This document shows positions 63,821 to 64,000 of a stretch of DNA of 64,000 nt, one piece after another; positions within the stretch are counted from its first letter, which is position 1, and every line of letters starts with the position of its first letter. The notes below the pieces were generated by a model. The model was not told where the DNA came from. It saw nothing but the letters and a program-made list of their open reading frames with translations, and did not search any database. A program made the translations under genes and the position numbers. Location: NCBI RefSeq assembly GCF_013304445.1, contig NZ_JAAITA010000013.1:1-64000 (forward strand), in the 5' to 3' direction. Source of the DNA: Blautia hansenii (GTDB lineage: Bacteria > Bacillota > Clostridia > Lachnospirales > Lachnospiraceae).

Positions 63821-64000
63821 ATGGAATATGTTACTTTAAATAATGGAATTAAAATGCCGAAATTAGGATATGGAGTCTATCAGACACCTCCTGATGATAC
63901 AAAAAAATGTGTCCTGGACGCAATTGCAGTGGGATACAGAAGTATTGACACAGCCCAGGCCTATGGGAATGAAGAGGGGGTTGGGGACGCTTTGGCCGAA
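63821..64000 (+). CDS. aldo/keto reductase, N-terminal part (cut by window edge)
   Basis: The first 60 codons: [20 protein letters not shown], then [22 protein letters not shown], the AKR N-terminus with the catalytic Asp and Tyr. AAAGGAGG sits eight bases upstream. The rest lies beyond the window. It is probably controlled by the divergent LysR regulator. Confidence 0.9.
   Translation, partial: MEYVTLNNGIKMPKLGYGVYQTPPDDTKKCVLDAIAVGYRSIDTAQAYGNEEGVGDALAE

Overview
The window looks like a core chromosomal segment of a spore-forming, anaerobic, low-to-mid GC Firmicute. Lachnospiraceae, probably Blautia-like, fits best. This is inferred from gene content and protein style: yqfC/yqfD sporulation genes, a tepA-spoIIIE pair, Rex, an NfnAB electron-bifurcating pair, a probable Re-type citrate synthase and anaerobic B12 genes. 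No 16S or tRNA gene is visible. Most genes lie on the minus strand in short operons. No insertion sequence, prophage or CRISPR array was seen.

Layout. 1-8.4 kb: tRNA/rRNA maturation and folate/proline genes (miaB, 5-FCL, DUF896, proB), then yqfC-yqfD-phoH-ybeY. 8.4-9.6 kb: a DUF2726 gene and a scar made of two decayed polysaccharide-type genes joined head to head. 9.6-14.3 kb: sbcCD. 14.5-15.5 kb: a divergent Lgt-family gene and an unlisted 34-residue peptide gene closed by a strong terminator. 15.5-25.4 kb: a YkgJ-type Cys-cluster protein, HelD, MFS and FUSC membrane proteins, an aldo/keto reductase with ferredoxin domain, cyclophilin lipoprotein, a long RsmH and a KdgK-like kinase. 25.4-26.0 kb: an AAA/PD-(D/E)XK pseudogene with internal deletions. 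26-30.2 kb: rlmH, DsrE-like protein, AlkD and nfnAB. 30.4-41.9 kb: zinc-ribbon/TPR protein, FtsK/SpoIIIE, UppP, TepA, YebC, CorC-type protein, MazF without a visible antitoxin, alr, nnr and rex. 42-47.3 kb: an ABC-F ATPase and an operon of Re-citrate synthase, GntR regulator and isocitrate dehydrogenase. 47.4-50.4 kb: two divergent subtilases and a Cys/Gly-rich two-repeat peptide. 50.4-50.6 kb: a probable stand-alone structured RNA. 50.7-62.8 kb: a MutS-like membrane ATPase and the tetrapyrrole/cobalt locus. 62.8-64 kb: a LysR regulator diverging from an aldo/keto reductase cut by the window edge.

How genes work together. hemA, hemL, hemB, hemC and cobA/hemD make uroporphyrinogen III and precorrin-2, and the Met8-like protein makes sirohydrochlorin. 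Divergently, a cobalamin riboswitch controls cbiMNQ and a CbiO-CbiK fusion, which import cobalt and insert it into sirohydrochlorin. With no hemE-type gene here, the locus points to corrinoid (B12) or siroheme rather than heme. The citrate synthase/IDH operon gives an oxidative route towards 2-oxoglutarate, with a palindrome over its promoter as the probable GntR site. NfnAB and Rex fit redox balancing in a fermenter.

Most notable for follow-up: the 34-residue peptide gene, the unassigned ncRNA with its own promoter and terminator, the Cys-rich two-repeat peptide, the CbiO-CbiK fusion that keeps an internal ribosome binding site, and the three gene-decay scars.
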